Shown here: piece by piece, positions 37,312-46,867 of the stretch
Layout: each line of letters begins with the position of its first letter
Position numbering within the stretch: position 1 is the stretch's first letter
Origin: Mesorhizobium sp. J8
GTDB taxonomy: Bacteria > Pseudomonadota > Alphaproteobacteria > Rhizobiales > Rhizobiaceae
Direction: 5' to 3'
Assembly: GCF_016591715.1 (NCBI RefSeq)
Contig: NZ_AP024109.1
Span: 558,001 to 622,000, forward strand
DNA length: 64,000 nt
Position numbers and translations under genes: made by a program
The notes under the pieces: model-generated
What the model saw: the letters and a program-made list of their open reading frames with translations, nothing else
Told to the model about the DNA's origin: nothing
Databases searched by the model: none

Positions 37312-38090
37312 TAGCTGTCCATCCGGTGCTGGAAGAACTGCAGGAACAATTCACGCTCGGTGTTGATGTCGAGCTTTTCATAGATGCGGCGGCGGTGATT
37401 CTTCACCGTACCGACGGTGATGCCCAGCCGCTCGGCGATGTTGGCTGTCGGATGGCCGGCCAGGATCAACTGCACCAGTTCGCGCTCGCGCGACGAAAGC
37501 TCGGGCCAGAGGCTTTCCGGAATTCTGGGCTTCTGCTGCGGCGAGGCGCCCGGACCGCTGGGCGCCGAGGTGCGGGAGAAGTCTGAGCCGCGGGCCTTGA
37601 TGTCCAGCGCGTGCAGCGCCTCGAACACCGGCAGTCGCTCGGTGAGCAGCGCGATCTCGCTGTCTTTGAACGACACCGTCGACCGGTCGAGAAAGATGCC
37701 GAGGCACCAGTCGCCGCCGTCGGCCAGCATGATGCCGACCTCGTCGCAGATCTCCGACTGCGCCAGGAAACCGGCTATGTATTGCCCGCGTTTGGCCTCC
37801 TCGTTGGCCAGACCTTTCAGCGGCATGATGCCGAGGCGGCGCTGGCTGCGCCACGAGGCATAGAACGGATCGAAGACGTAGTAATTGTCGAGATAGCGCC
37901 GCACCATCTCGTCGGAGAAGCGCCGGTGCTTGACGAATTCCGGCGTCTTGGTCGCCGAGTAGCGCGTCACCGTCACCAGATCATGCGCGATGTCGGCGCC
38001 GATCAGATCGATCAGGCAGTCGACATGCCGGTCGGTGCCGGTGGCGGCGATCGCCTTGGCCAGCGGCGCCCAGATGTTGCCCATGCGCAT
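37311..38090 (-). CDS. LuxR-family transcriptional regulator
   Basis: A 259-residue protein. The C-terminal LuxR-type helix-turn-helix at about 190-255 reads LSSRERELVQLILAGHPTAN, then GITVGTVKNHRRRIYEKLDI. The N-terminal 170 residues form an unassigned sensor-like domain rich in aromatic residues (VTVTRYSATKTPEFVKHRRF, YYVFDPFYASWR). No receiver-domain Asp pattern is evident. The start is placed at 38090, and a start at 38084 has the better-spaced AAGGG. It is divergent from acetone carboxylase genes with a 110-nt gap and probably regulates them. Confidence 0.85.
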   Translation of the reverse strand: MRMGNIWAPLAKAIAATGTDRHVDCLIDLIGADIAHDLVTVTRYSATKTPEFVKHRRFSDEMVRRYLDNYYVFDPFYASWRSQRRLGIMPLKGLANEEAKRGQYIAGFLAQSEICDEVGIMLADGGDWCLGIFLDRSTVSFKDSEIALLTERLPVFEALHALDIKARGSDFSRTSAPSGPGASPQQKPRIPESLWPELSSRERELVQLILAGHPTANIAERLGITVGTVKNHRRRIYEKLDINTERELFLQFFQHRMDS

Positions 38091-38200
38091 GCCCTTTTCT
38101 CGGCGAACCCGGCCCAAGCGTCATTGTGTCTTTAGGCATATGGCGCGATCCGGCTTTGGGAATCTAGCCTGCGGTCACTCTCGGCAAGGGAAAGCGACCC

Positions 38201-40342
38201 GTGAACCAGATTACCACCAACCCAATCGTCATCGGCATCGACGCCGGCGGCACCATGACCGACACGATCCTTGTCGATCAGGACGGCCACTTCAAGATCG
38301 GCAAGTCGGCGACCACCCCGAAGAACGAGGCCGAAGGCTTCCTCGCCTCCGCCGAGGATGCGGCCGACGCCTGGGGCGTCTCGCTCCAGGACCTGTTCTC
38401 CGGCGTCAATGTCGTGCTCTATTCCGGCACCGGCATGCTCAACACGCTGTTGTCGCGAACCGGCCGCAAGCTCGGGCTGATTACCACCAAGGGATTGGAG
38501 GACATGATCCTGATGGGGCGCGGCCTGCAGGCCTGGGCCGACTATTCCTATGCCGACCGCCTGCACGCGGTCACCCATCACCATCCCGACCCGCTGGTGC
38601 CGCGCCGCCGCACCCACGGCGTCACCGAGCGCATCGATCAGTTCGGTGACATCATCCTGCCGCTCTACGAGCACGAGGTGCATGCGGCCGCCAAGAAGCT
38701 GATTGCCGACAAGGTCGAGGCGATCTGCATCATGACCGTCTTCTCGCATGTCAATCCGGCGCATGAGAAACGCATCGCCGAGATCTGCCGCGAGGAGATC
38801 GCCGCCGCCGGCGCCGACATCCTCGTCTACACCAGCCATGAGGTGCGTCCGGTCATCCGCGAGCAGTCGCGGCTGAACTCGGTGCTGATCGAGGCCTACG
38901 CCACTTCGCGCGGCCGCAAGCAGCTCAAGGGCATTGAGGACGTCTCCAAGAAATACGGCTTCAAATATGGCGTGCAGACGCTGCTCTCCTTCGGTGGCCT
39001 GACCTCGATCGACCATCCGCGCCTGCACGAGACGATGATCTCCGGACCCATCGGTGGCATCCTGGGCGCGGCCTATGTCGGCAAGCTGATCGGCAACGAC
39101 TCGCTGATCTGCTCGGATATGGGCGGCACGTCCTTCGACATGGGCGTCATCACGCGCGGCCAGACGCGGATCGAGAACGAACCGCTGATGGACCGCTTCA
39201 AGCTCAACGTGCCGACGCTGCATCTCGACACGATCGGCGCCGGCGCCGGGATGATCCTGAAGGTCGACCCGCTGACCCGAAAAGTCTCGCTCGGGCCGGA
39301 AAGCGCCGGATCCGATCCTGGACCGATCTGCTTCGCCAAGGGCGGCACGGAGCCGACCATCGCCGATTGCGACGCCATCCTCGGTCGCTTGAACCCGCAT
39401 TACTTCCTCGGCGGCAAGGTCGTGCTGCAGGTCGAGAAGGCGCGCAAAGCCTTCGAGGAGAAATGCGCCCGCGTGCTCGGCGTCGGTGTCGAGGAGGCCG
39501 CCGAAGGCATGATCGACATGCTGGAGGCCGACGCCAACAATGCGCTTCGCCGGGTCATCTCCGGCCAGGGCATTCACCCCTCGGAATTCACGCTTCTGTC
39601 CTATGGCGGCTCGGGGCCATTGCATCTCGCCGGCTGCTCCAGGGGCATCGGCTTCAAGGACATCATCACCTTCCAGTTCGCCGCCGCCTTCTCTGCCTTC
39701 GGCTGCACCACGGCCGATTTCATGCGCCGTCATTCGGTGTCGACGCAGATCGACATCGGCGCGCGCGCCAGCGATGACGAATTGCAGGCCTTTGGCGGGA
39801 AGGTCACCGGCGTCTGGGACGACCTGACCAAGGCTGCGGTCGATGAAATGATCGCCGACGGCCACAGCCGCGACAAGATCAAGACCGTGCCGTTCCTGAT
39901 GATGCGCTACACCGGCCAGCTCGAGGACGTCGAGGTCATGGCGCCGCTGTCGGCGGTTCGTTCGGCCGACGACATGCGCAAGGTCATCGCCGAGTTCGAA
40001 GCGGTCTACGCCAAGGTCAATCATCGCGTCTCGCGCTATGGCGAGGCCGGTTTCTCGATCACCGAACTGGGCCTGATCGCCACCGCCGACAAGGTCAAGC
40101 CGATGCTGGTCAAGCGGCCGCTCGGCAAATCCGATCCGGCGTCCGCCCATAAGGGCGTGCGCGAGGCCTATATCGGCGGCCGCTGGCACAAGGCTGATCT
40201 CTACGAGATGGACTTGCTCCAGCCCGGCCATGAGGTCGTCGGCCCGGCCATCATCGAACACCCGGCGACGACCCTCGTCGTCCATCCGCAGGACCGTGTC
40301 CATGTCGATGAATGGACGCTGCTGCACTACACCCACGCTTGA
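38201..40342 (+). CDS. acxA: Acetone carboxylase beta subunit (hydantoinase A-like)
   Basis: A 713-residue protein of the HyuA/oxoprolinase family with an N-terminal ATP-binding actin-like motif (GIDAGGTMTDTILVD), a middle part with SDMGGTSFDMGVI, and ESAGSDPGPICFAKGG. Length and gene order (beta, alpha, 168-residue gamma) match acetone carboxylase, which makes acetoacetate from acetone and bicarbonate at the cost of ATP. The start is GTG at 38201 after GGGAAAG. The stop lies 14 nt before acxB. Related acetophenone or hydantoin enzymes lack the gamma subunit seen here. Confidence 0.9.
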   Translation: MNQITTNPIVIGIDAGGTMTDTILVDQDGHFKIGKSATTPKNEAEGFLASAEDAADAWGVSLQDLFSGVNVVLYSGTGMLNTLLSRTGRKLGLITTKGLEDMILMGRGLQAWADYSYADRLHAVTHHHPDPLVPRRRTHGVTERIDQFGDIILPLYEHEVHAAAKKLIADKVEAICIMTVFSHVNPAHEKRIAEICREEIAAAGADILVYTSHEVRPVIREQSRLNSVLIEAYATSRGRKQLKGIEDVSKKYGFKYGVQTLLSFGGLTSIDHPRLHETMISGPIGGILGAAYVGKLIGNDSLICSDMGGTSFDMGVITRGQTRIENEPLMDRFKLNVPTLHLDTIGAGAGMILKVDPLTRKVSLGPESAGSDPGPICFAKGGTEPTIADCDAILGRLNPHYFLGGKVVLQVEKARKAFEEKCARVLGVGVEEAAEGMIDMLEADANNALRRVISGQGIHPSEFTLLSYGGSGPLHLAGCSRGIGFKDIITFQFAAAFSAFGCTTADFMRRHSVSTQIDIGARASDDELQAFGGKVTGVWDDLTKAAVDEMIADGHSRDKIKTVPFLMMRYTGQLEDVEVMAPLSAVRSADDMRKVIAEFEAVYAKVNHRVSRYGEAGFSITELGLIATADKVKPMLVKRPLGKSDPASAHKGVREAYIGGRWHKADLYEMDLLQPGHEVVGPAIIEHPATTLVVHPQDRVHVDEWTLLHYTHA

Positions 40343-40356
40343 GAAGGGCGAACGCC

Positions 40357-42552
40357 ATGCTGGACAAACCCGCCTCTGCGCTGCGCATCCGCGAAAGGCT
40401 GCTCGAATCCGAACGGCTGATGGACGAGACCGGCTGCTATGACGGCATCACCGAGCTCAAGCTGCGCAACCAGGACCCGCTGAAATTCGAGACGCTGCAC
40501 ACCAAGCTGCGCGCCTATTGCGTGTCCGCGCGTGAGATGGCGCGCCGCATCTCCGCCTCGCCCGGCGTGCGCGAGGTCGGCGAGATGGTCGTCGCCATCT
40601 ACACACCGGAAGGCGATGCCATCGCGCTCTCCAACGGCATCATGGTGCATGTGCACACGATGAGCCGTTTCATCAAATGGATGATCCGCAACGGCTACGA
40701 GGAAAACCCGCAGATCCGCGACGGCGACATCTTCGCCAACAACGACGCCTTTATCGGCACCGTCCAGGTGCCGGACGTGATGGACGTGGTGCCGATCTTC
40801 CATTCCGGCAAGCTGGTCGGCTGGGCCGGCGCCGTCTGTCACGAGCTCGAAGCCGGCGGCATCACCCCCGGCGGCGACGTGGCGCTGGCGCAGGAGCGCT
40901 TCACCGAAGGCCTGTTCGTCTGCGCCGAGAAGGTCGGCGAGAACGACGAGCTCAGGCGCGACTACGTCATCCGCTGCGAGCGCAATCTCCGCATGCCGAT
41001 CTACTGGGTGCTGGACGAGAAGGCCAAGGTCGCCTCCTGCATCGACATGCGCGAAAGCGTTAAGGCGCTGATCGACGAGATCGGCCTCGACTACTGGATG
41101 CAGGTGTCGAAGGAGTTCATCGAGGAAGGACGCCGCGCGCAGCTTGCGCGCACCCGCCAGCTCACCGTGCCCGGCATCTACCGCGGCCACACCTTTTACG
41201 GCCATGTCACCGCCGGCAAACCGGGCTACCAGCCGCTCGGCGATCCCGACTGGCTCTACAACATGCCGATCGAGATGGAGATCACCACCGACGGCAAGAT
41301 CATCATGGATTTCGAGGGCACGCAGCCCTGGGGCTACCATTCGATGAACTGCACGCCGGCCGGCATGGATGGCGGCATGTTCGTGACGCTGACCCAGCAC
41401 ATGAATTTTGAAGGTCTCGTCAATGACGGCGCCTGGATGGCGACCGAACTGAAGCTGCCCAAGGGCACCTGGACCAACCCCGACAACGAGATGGTGGCCA
41501 CCGCCACCTCTTGGGCGTTGCTTTTGCCCGCCTATGGCGTCTTCCAGCGGCTCCTGTCGCGCTCCTTCATCGCCCGCGGCTTCGTCGAGGAGGCCTTTGT
41601 CGGCCAGGTCAACAGCCCGATGATCGAGATGGGAGGCACCAGCCAATACGGCACGCCCTTCGGCATGGCCCATTTCGAATGCGCCGCCGCCGGCTCCGGC
41701 GCGCTCGCGATCAAGGACGGCTTGGACACCGCCTATGTCGGCTGGAACCCGGAATCCGACATGGGCAACATCGAGATCTGGGAACAGAACATGCCGATGC
41801 TCTATATCGGCCGCTCCATCGTCCCCAACTCCGGCGGCGCCGGCAAATATCGCGGCGGCTGCTCCTTCCTGTCGACATGGCTGGTCTCGAAGACCGATCA
41901 CCTGAGGTTGGTCACGTCCGAGCATTCGTCACGCGTCTTCGACAATGGCGGTCTGTGCGGCGGCTATCCGGCGCCGACCTGCCAGAAGCACCGCGCCGTG
42001 CGCGAGAGCAACATCTTCGAGCTGGCCGAAAATGGCGCGCCGCTGGCCCACCACACCGGCACCAATCCGTATCGCTCGGAGCTGGAGGTGCGGCTGGAAG
42101 GCGAGCATGTGACGCTGGAAGGGCCATACATCACAGCACCCCACAAGACGGGCGACGTCTTTACCCATTCCTACAATGGCGGCGGCGGTTACGGCGACGT
42201 GCTGGAGCGCGATCCGGTCAAGACCGCCTGGGATGTCGAGAACGGTTTTCTGACCAAGGAAGCGGCGCAAGGCATCTTCGGCATCGTGCTTGACGAGGAC
42301 GCGGAAGGTTTTCCGGTCGCCAACCTCGAAGCCACCAAGCGCCATCGCGCCGAGATGCGCGCGAAGCGCCTGGCTCGTGCAAAACCGGTTTCGGAATGGA
42401 TCGCCAGGGAGCGCGAACGGGTGAAGACGGCCGATTTCGCGCCGGAGGTGAAGAAGATGTACGCCAGCGCGATCAGGCTTTCGCCGCGCTTCACCAAGGA
42501 TTTTTCGGCCTTCTGGGATGTCGACGCCAAATCGACTTTCGGCGTGGAGTAA
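40357..42552 (+). CDS. acxB: Acetone carboxylase alpha subunit (hydantoinase B-like)
   Basis: A 731-residue HyuB-family protein: FETLHTKLRAYCVSAREMAR, ISASPGVREVGEMVVAIYTPEGDAIALSNGI, NNDAFIGTVQVPDVMDVVPIF, CHELEAGGITPGGDVA and the C-terminal GGGYGDVLERDP. In characterised acetone carboxylases this subunit carries the Mn-dependent carboxylation site. The ATG at 40357 follows GAGAAGGGCG. It is followed 6 nt later by the gamma subunit gene, giving the standard operon. Confidence 0.9.
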   Translation: MLDKPASALRIRERLLESERLMDETGCYDGITELKLRNQDPLKFETLHTKLRAYCVSAREMARRISASPGVREVGEMVVAIYTPEGDAIALSNGIMVHVHTMSRFIKWMIRNGYEENPQIRDGDIFANNDAFIGTVQVPDVMDVVPIFHSGKLVGWAGAVCHELEAGGITPGGDVALAQERFTEGLFVCAEKVGENDELRRDYVIRCERNLRMPIYWVLDEKAKVASCIDMRESVKALIDEIGLDYWMQVSKEFIEEGRRAQLARTRQLTVPGIYRGHTFYGHVTAGKPGYQPLGDPDWLYNMPIEMEITTDGKIIMDFEGTQPWGYHSMNCTPAGMDGGMFVTLTQHMNFEGLVNDGAWMATELKLPKGTWTNPDNEMVATATSWALLLPAYGVFQRLLSRSFIARGFVEEAFVGQVNSPMIEMGGTSQYGTPFGMAHFECAAAGSGALAIKDGLDTAYVGWNPESDMGNIEIWEQNMPMLYIGRSIVPNSGGAGKYRGGCSFLSTWLVSKTDHLRLVTSEHSSRVFDNGGLCGGYPAPTCQKHRAVRESNIFELAENGAPLAHHTGTNPYRSELEVRLEGEHVTLEGPYITAPHKTGDVFTHSYNGGGGYGDVLERDPVKTAWDVENGFLTKEAAQGIFGIVLDEDAEGFPVANLEATKRHRAEMRAKRLARAKPVSEWIARERERVKTADFAPEVKKMYASAIRLSPRFTKDFSAFWDVDAKSTFGVE

Positions 42553-42558
42553 GGGACC

Positions 42559-43065
42559 ATGACCTCATACAGCAAGGAAGTCATCGCCGATCTGATTGCC
42601 GGCACGCTGCCCTGGCCGCAGACGCGTCGCATCATGAGCGCCTACAAGGACGACGACCGCTTCTTCAAATATGTCTCGGTGCTGCAGGACCGCGTCGGGT
42701 GGAGCGATCCGATCCTGCTCCCGGTCGGCGATCATCTCTTCATCTGCCAAAGCGGTGACGAGCGGGTGACGAAATGCGAATGCGGTCATTCCTTCGGCGA
42801 CTATCGCAAGAACTGGAAGCTGAAGGCCGCGATCATCGTGCGCGACAGCGAGGAGACCCTGCGCGAGATCTACCCCAACAGCGACCTTCCGGACCCGGAC
42901 TGGATGGAAATCCGCGAGTTCATCTGCCCGCAATGCGGGACGCTGCACGAGGTCGAGGCGGCCGCGCCGGGCTATCCGATCGTGCATGATTTCGAGCCCG
43001 ATCTCGAAGGGTTCTATCGCGATTGGCTTGGCAAGCCGCTGGAGCCGTCGAACAAAGGAGGCTGA
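42559..43065 (+). CDS. acxC: Acetone carboxylase gamma subunit
   Basis: A 168-residue protein, the usual size of AcxC. It contains two Cys pairs, KCECGHSFGDY near residue 73 and ICPQCGTLHEVE near residue 116, that resemble a zinc-ribbon-like site, and the opening EVIADLIAGTLPWPQTRRIM. The gamma subunit is specific to acetone carboxylases and therefore supports the operon assignment. The stop overlaps the next ATG (TGATG), preceded by AAAGGAGG, so the SDR downstream is translated from the same message. Confidence 0.9.
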   Translation: MTSYSKEVIADLIAGTLPWPQTRRIMSAYKDDDRFFKYVSVLQDRVGWSDPILLPVGDHLFICQSGDERVTKCECGHSFGDYRKNWKLKAAIIVRDSEETLREIYPNSDLPDPDWMEIREFICPQCGTLHEVEAAAPGYPIVHDFEPDLEGFYRDWLGKPLEPSNKGG

Positions 43066-43844
43066 TGCCGCAAATGGCCCGCGTCGCAGGCAAGGTGGCG
43101 CTCGTTACCGGAGCCGGTCTCGGCCTCGGGCGGGCGTCGTCGCTTTTGCTGGCGTCGGAAGGCGCCAGGCTCGTCGTCAGCGACATCGACGAGGGCCTCG
43201 CGACCCACACGGCGGCCGAGATCGTCAGGGCCGGCGGCGAAGCGCTGGCTCTGCGCCATGACGTGTCGAAGCCTGAGGACTGGCCGTCGGTCATGGCGAC
43301 GATCGAGCAGCGCTTCGGGCGGCTCGACGTGCTGGTCAACAATGCCGGCATCGCGATCGCAAAAAACATCGAGGACACCTCGCTGGCCGAATGGCGGCGC
43401 ACCATGGCGGTCAACCTGGACGGCGTCTTCCTCGGCTGCCAGGAAGGCATCAAGCTGATGAAGAAATCCGGCGGCGGATCGATCATCAACCTCTCTTCCA
43501 TCGACGGCATCATCGGCGAGGCGGATCTTGCCGCCTACTGCGCCTCCAAGGGCGGCGTGCGCACCTTGACCAAGGCGGTGGCCGTGCACTGTGCCGAGCA
43601 GCGCTACGGCATCCGCTGCAATTCGATCCACCCCGGCTATGTCTGGACGCCGCAGACCGAGAACTATTTGCGCGATCTGGGCACGCTCGAGCAGGAGAAG
43701 GCCAAGGCGCTGTCGCGCCATCCGATCGGCTTCCTCGGGGAGCCGAACGACATCGCCTACATGGTCCTGTACCTCGCCTCGGACGAATCGAAATTCGTCA
43801 CCGGCTCCGAAATGGTTGTCGACGGAGGCTATCTTGCAGTGTGA
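43065..43844 (+). CDS. Short-chain dehydrogenase, candidate secondary-alcohol or 3-hydroxyacid dehydrogenase
   Basis: A 259-residue classical SDR. TGAGLGLGRAS nucleotide loop near residue 14, NNAG near 92, catalytic Ser in INLSSIDG, YCASKGGV as Tyr-x3-Lys, and VVDGGYLAV at the end. The start at 43065 overlaps the acxC stop, so the enzyme is coupled to acetone carboxylase. Possible jobs are oxidation of 2-propanol to acetone or reduction of acetoacetate. Neither is proven by sequence. Confidence 0.85.
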   Translation: MPQMARVAGKVALVTGAGLGLGRASSLLLASEGARLVVSDIDEGLATHTAAEIVRAGGEALALRHDVSKPEDWPSVMATIEQRFGRLDVLVNNAGIAIAKNIEDTSLAEWRRTMAVNLDGVFLGCQEGIKLMKKSGGGSIINLSSIDGIIGEADLAAYCASKGGVRTLTKAVAVHCAEQRYGIRCNSIHPGYVWTPQTENYLRDLGTLEQEKAKALSRHPIGFLGEPNDIAYMVLYLASDESKFVTGSEMVVDGGYLAV

Positions 43845-43862
43845 AGACGGAGTGCGTTCGCG

Positions 43863-44690
43863 ATGACAAATCTCACTGGCCGCAGCGCCATCGTCACCGG
43901 CGGCTTTTCCGGCATGGGCTTTGCCATCGCCACGGCGCTCGCCAAGGCCGGCGCCAATGTCGCCGTCGGCTCCTATGTGGCGCCGCCGCAGGCGGGCAGG
44001 GCGGATGCCGCCTACTATCCCGCCGCCGACGAGATCGAGCGCGTGAAGTCGGCGCTGGCCGCCCACGGCGCCAAGGTGCATGCCGCCCATCTCGACGTGC
44101 GCGACAGCGCGCTCACCAACCTCTTCTTTGCCGAAGCCCAGGCGGCCGTCGGCCCGGCCGACATCCTGGTCAACGCCGCCGGCACCACGGCCGAGCAACC
44201 GGTCTGCGGCCATTCCGACGAGCTCTGGGACAAGATCGTCGACACCAATCTCACCGGGGCGTTCCGTACAACCCGCGCGGTCCTGCCCGGCATGATCGAA
44301 CGCGGCTGGGGCCGCATCGTCAACATCGGCTCGACCGCGGCTTCCGTCGGCTGGAAGGACAATCCTGCTTACTGCGCCTCCAAGGCCGGCCTGCTCGGGC
44401 TGACGCGTTGCGTGGCGCTCGAAGGCGCAGCGCACGGCGTCACCTGCGTCATGATCAGCCCGACCTGGGTCGAGACCGAGCTGATGCGCCGCAATGTGGC
44501 GCAGGTCGTCGAGCGCGAAGGCAAGGGCCGCAGCGCAGAGGAACTGATGGACGAGTTCAGGAAAGGCAATCCCCAGGGGCGCATGATGCAGCCGGAGGAA
44601 ATCGCGGCGCTCGCCGTCTTCCTTTGCTCGGACCTCGCCAGGGGGATCACCATGGAAAACATCCAGATCACCGGCGGCGCCTTGTGGTAG
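43863..44690 (+). CDS. Short-chain dehydrogenase, second copy in acetone operon
   Basis: A 275-residue SDR with TGGFSGMGFAIA nucleotide loop near residue 12, NAAGTTAEQPV, catalytic Ser in NIGSTAASVGW, YCASKAGL as Tyr-x3-Lys, and ITGGALW at the C terminus. An extra stretch (PPQAGRADAAYYPAADEIER at about 41-60) after the second beta strand distinguishes it from its neighbour. It lies 18 nt after the first SDR. Two different SDRs behind acxC suggest paired steps around acetone or acetoacetate, an inference. Confidence 0.82.
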   Translation: MTNLTGRSAIVTGGFSGMGFAIATALAKAGANVAVGSYVAPPQAGRADAAYYPAADEIERVKSALAAHGAKVHAAHLDVRDSALTNLFFAEAQAAVGPADILVNAAGTTAEQPVCGHSDELWDKIVDTNLTGAFRTTRAVLPGMIERGWGRIVNIGSTAASVGWKDNPAYCASKAGLLGLTRCVALEGAAHGVTCVMISPTWVETELMRRNVAQVVEREGKGRSAEELMDEFRKGNPQGRMMQPEEIAALAVFLCSDLARGITMENIQITGGALW

Positions 44691-44773
44691 CGTCGGTTGG
44701 GGGTGATGGATTCCGGTCTCGTGGGAGGAGACCGGCATAGACGGAAGGACCATCAACCAACAGGGGAACTGAC

Positions 44774-45712
44774 ATGACGATAAGAAATGCCCTGCAAGGG
44801 ACCGGTATTTGCCTCGCACTGATGCTTGCCGCAACGACGACCGGGCAAAGCGCCGATCTTGGCGCGAAGGACGAGCCGATCAAGCTCGCCATGCTGGAAT
44901 GGACAGGCGCGCACGTCTCCACGCACATCGCCGGCCAGCTTCTGGAGAAGCTCGGCTATAAGGTCGAATACGTCACCGCCGGCAATTTCCCGCAATTTTC
45001 TGGCCTCGCCGACGGCTCGCTCAGCGCATCGGTCGAGATCTGGTTGAACAATGTCGGCGACATCTATCCGAAGGTGCTGGCCGCCAAGCAGATCGAGGAT
45101 ATCGGCAAGCTCGATCTGAAGACGCAGGAAGGCTGGATCTATCCGAAATTCATGGAAAAGGTCTGCCCTGGCCTGCCGGACTGGACCGCTCTAAATAAGC
45201 CCGAATGCGTGCAGGCATTGGCGACGCCTGAAACCGCGCCCAATGGCCGCTTCCTCGACTATCCGGCCGATTGGGGCTCGCGCGCGGCCACCATCCTTGC
45301 CGACAACAACATGCCCTACACCGCCGTGCCGTCCGGTTCCGAAGGCGCGCTGGTCGCAGAGCTCGAAGCCGCCGAAGCCGCCAAGACGCCGCTCATCATG
45401 ATGTTCTGGGGTCCGCATTACGCGCTGGCCGAGAACGATGTCGGCTGGGTGACGATGCCGCCCTGCAAGGAGCAGACCAACGAGCACTGCATCACCCCAC
45501 CTGATGTCGACAAGATTGTCTGGTCGGGCTTTGGCGCCAAATGGCCGGCGGCTTACGCCTTCCTCAAGGCCTTCAAGATGGATGCGACCGAGCAGCAGAA
45601 GATGATGCTGGCCGTCGATAAGCAAGGCAAGGATCTCGACGCCGTCGTCAAGGAATGGATCGACAAGAACGAGACGGTGTGGAAACCTTGGCTCGACGCC
45701 GCCAAGGGATAG
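44774..45712 (+). CDS. Glycine-betaine/choline-type ABC transporter, periplasmic binding protein
   Basis: A 312-residue OpuAC-family protein with a Sec signal peptide (hydrophobic residues 9-22, cleavage near GQSA|DL). ProX-like segments are LAMLEWTGAHVSTHIAGQLL, SVEIWLNNVGDIY, YPADWGSRAATIL and a Trp/aromatic-rich set (WLNN, WGPHYAL, VGWVTMPP) typical of quaternary-amine cages. The ATG at 44774 has GGGGA upstream. The ligand is probably a betaine-like compound, but the aromatic box was not modelled. It is separated from its ATPase by a stem-loop. Confidence 0.85.
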   Translation: MTIRNALQGTGICLALMLAATTTGQSADLGAKDEPIKLAMLEWTGAHVSTHIAGQLLEKLGYKVEYVTAGNFPQFSGLADGSLSASVEIWLNNVGDIYPKVLAAKQIEDIGKLDLKTQEGWIYPKFMEKVCPGLPDWTALNKPECVQALATPETAPNGRFLDYPADWGSRAATILADNNMPYTAVPSGSEGALVAELEAAEAAKTPLIMMFWGPHYALAENDVGWVTMPPCKEQTNEHCITPPDVDKIVWSGFGAKWPAAYAFLKAFKMDATEQQKMMLAVDKQGKDLDAVVKEWIDKNETVWKPWLDAAKG

Positions 45713-45750
45713 TTCGCCGATGTGCCTGGCAAAGGCTGAGGGCACCATAG

Positions 45751-45780
45751 GCCCGGTCTCCGCAATGCGCGGAGCCGGGC
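45751..45780 (+). terminator. Stem-loop between binding-protein and ATPase genes
   Basis: GCCCGG-T-CTCCGC and GCGGAG-CCGGGC pair over 12 bp with one bulged T and a short loop, 38 nt after the binding-protein stop. No T run follows. As in the other import operons here, it can protect the upstream message or attenuate downstream reading. Confidence 0.6.
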
Positions 45781-45805
45781 GGGCGATCGGCGCGGGTGGT
45801 TAAGG

Positions 45806-46867
45806 ATGAACACGGCCGCGCGTCCGATAAAGCTTGCCTGCCGAAATGTCTGGAAGGTCTACGGCCGGCGCCCGGCCTATTACTTCGACTCGCGCGGCTA
45901 TATCATCGATCCCGATGCGCTGGCCGAGCGCCTGCGCGCCGAGGCGCATCTGCCGGCCGTGGTCGATGCCAGCTTCGAGGTGGCGACCGGCGAGATATTC
46001 GTCATCATGGGTCTGTCCGGCTCCGGCAAGTCGACCCTGGTGCGCTGCCTGTCGCGCCTAGTCGAGCCCAGCGCCGGCGAGATCCTGCTCGACGGCAGGA
46101 ACCTGCTCGCCGCCAGCGGCAAGGAGCTCATCGAGCTGCGCCGCCACGCCATGGGCATGGTGTTCCAGAATTTCGGCCTGCTGCCGCATCTGAACGTGCT
46201 GGGCAACGTCGCCTTCCCGCTGAAGATCCAGGGCAAGCCGGCGAAGGAGCGCGAGGCCCGCGCCCGCGAGATGATCGCGTTGGTCGGGCTTGAAGGGCGC
46301 GAGGCGTCCTTCCCGCACCAGCTTTCCGGCGGCCAGCAGCAGCGCGTCGGCATCGCCCGCTCGCTCGCGGTGGGGCCGGAGCTCTGGTTCCTCGACGAGC
46401 CGTTCTCGGCGCTCGATCCGCTGATCCGCAAGCAGATGCAGGATGAGTTCCTGCGCCTGCAGCGCATGCTGAAGAAGACCATCGTCTTCATCACCCACGA
46501 CATCGCGGAGGCCTTCCGCCTGGCCGACCGGCTGGCGATCATGCGGGCGGGCAAGATCGTGCAGATCGGCCGCCCCGCCGACATCGTGCTCAACCCGGCC
46601 GACGACTATGTCGCGCAGTTCACCGAGGACATGCCGCTGCTGCGCGTCATCACGGCCGGCGACATCGCCGCGCCCGCCAATGGCGCGGGGTTGCCGGAAC
46701 GAAGCGTCGCCGCCGACACCAGCCTCGAGGCCCTGATCCCGCAACTCGCCTCGGGTGTGACGGCCTTCACCGTTCCTGGCGCGGGCGATAGACCGCCGGC
46801 GGTGCTCGACGCCGGCGCCGTGCTCGCGGTGCTCGAACGCGAGCAGGCGCGGCGCAAGAGCTCATGA
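45806..46867 (+). CDS. Quaternary-amine ABC transporter ATPase (ProV/OpuAA type)
   Basis: A 353-residue ATPase. The N-terminal extension (KVYGRRPAYYF, then DSRGYIIDPDALAERL) before the P-loop resembles ProV. Walker A is GLSGSGKST at about residue 69, signature LSGGQQQRVGIARSLA, Walker B LWFLDEPFSALDPL. The C-terminal 90 residues (from about 260) are short and do not form an obvious complete CBS pair, unlike typical ProV, so osmotic gating may differ. It ends in a 4-nt overlap with the permease gene. Confidence 0.87.
   Translation: MNTAARPIKLACRNVWKVYGRRPAYYFDSRGYIIDPDALAERLRAEAHLPAVVDASFEVATGEIFVIMGLSGSGKSTLVRCLSRLVEPSAGEILLDGRNLLAASGKELIELRRHAMGMVFQNFGLLPHLNVLGNVAFPLKIQGKPAKEREARAREMIALVGLEGREASFPHQLSGGQQQRVGIARSLAVGPELWFLDEPFSALDPLIRKQMQDEFLRLQRMLKKTIVFITHDIAEAFRLADRLAIMRAGKIVQIGRPADIVLNPADDYVAQFTEDMPLLRVITAGDIAAPANGAGLPERSVAADTSLEALIPQLASGVTAFTVPGAGDRPPAVLDAGAVLAVLEREQARRKSS

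Noticed and set aside
38132..40336. 734-codon open frame on the minus strand
   Set aside because: It is antisense to acxA, which has clear family motifs. The minus-strand product has no recognisable motif.
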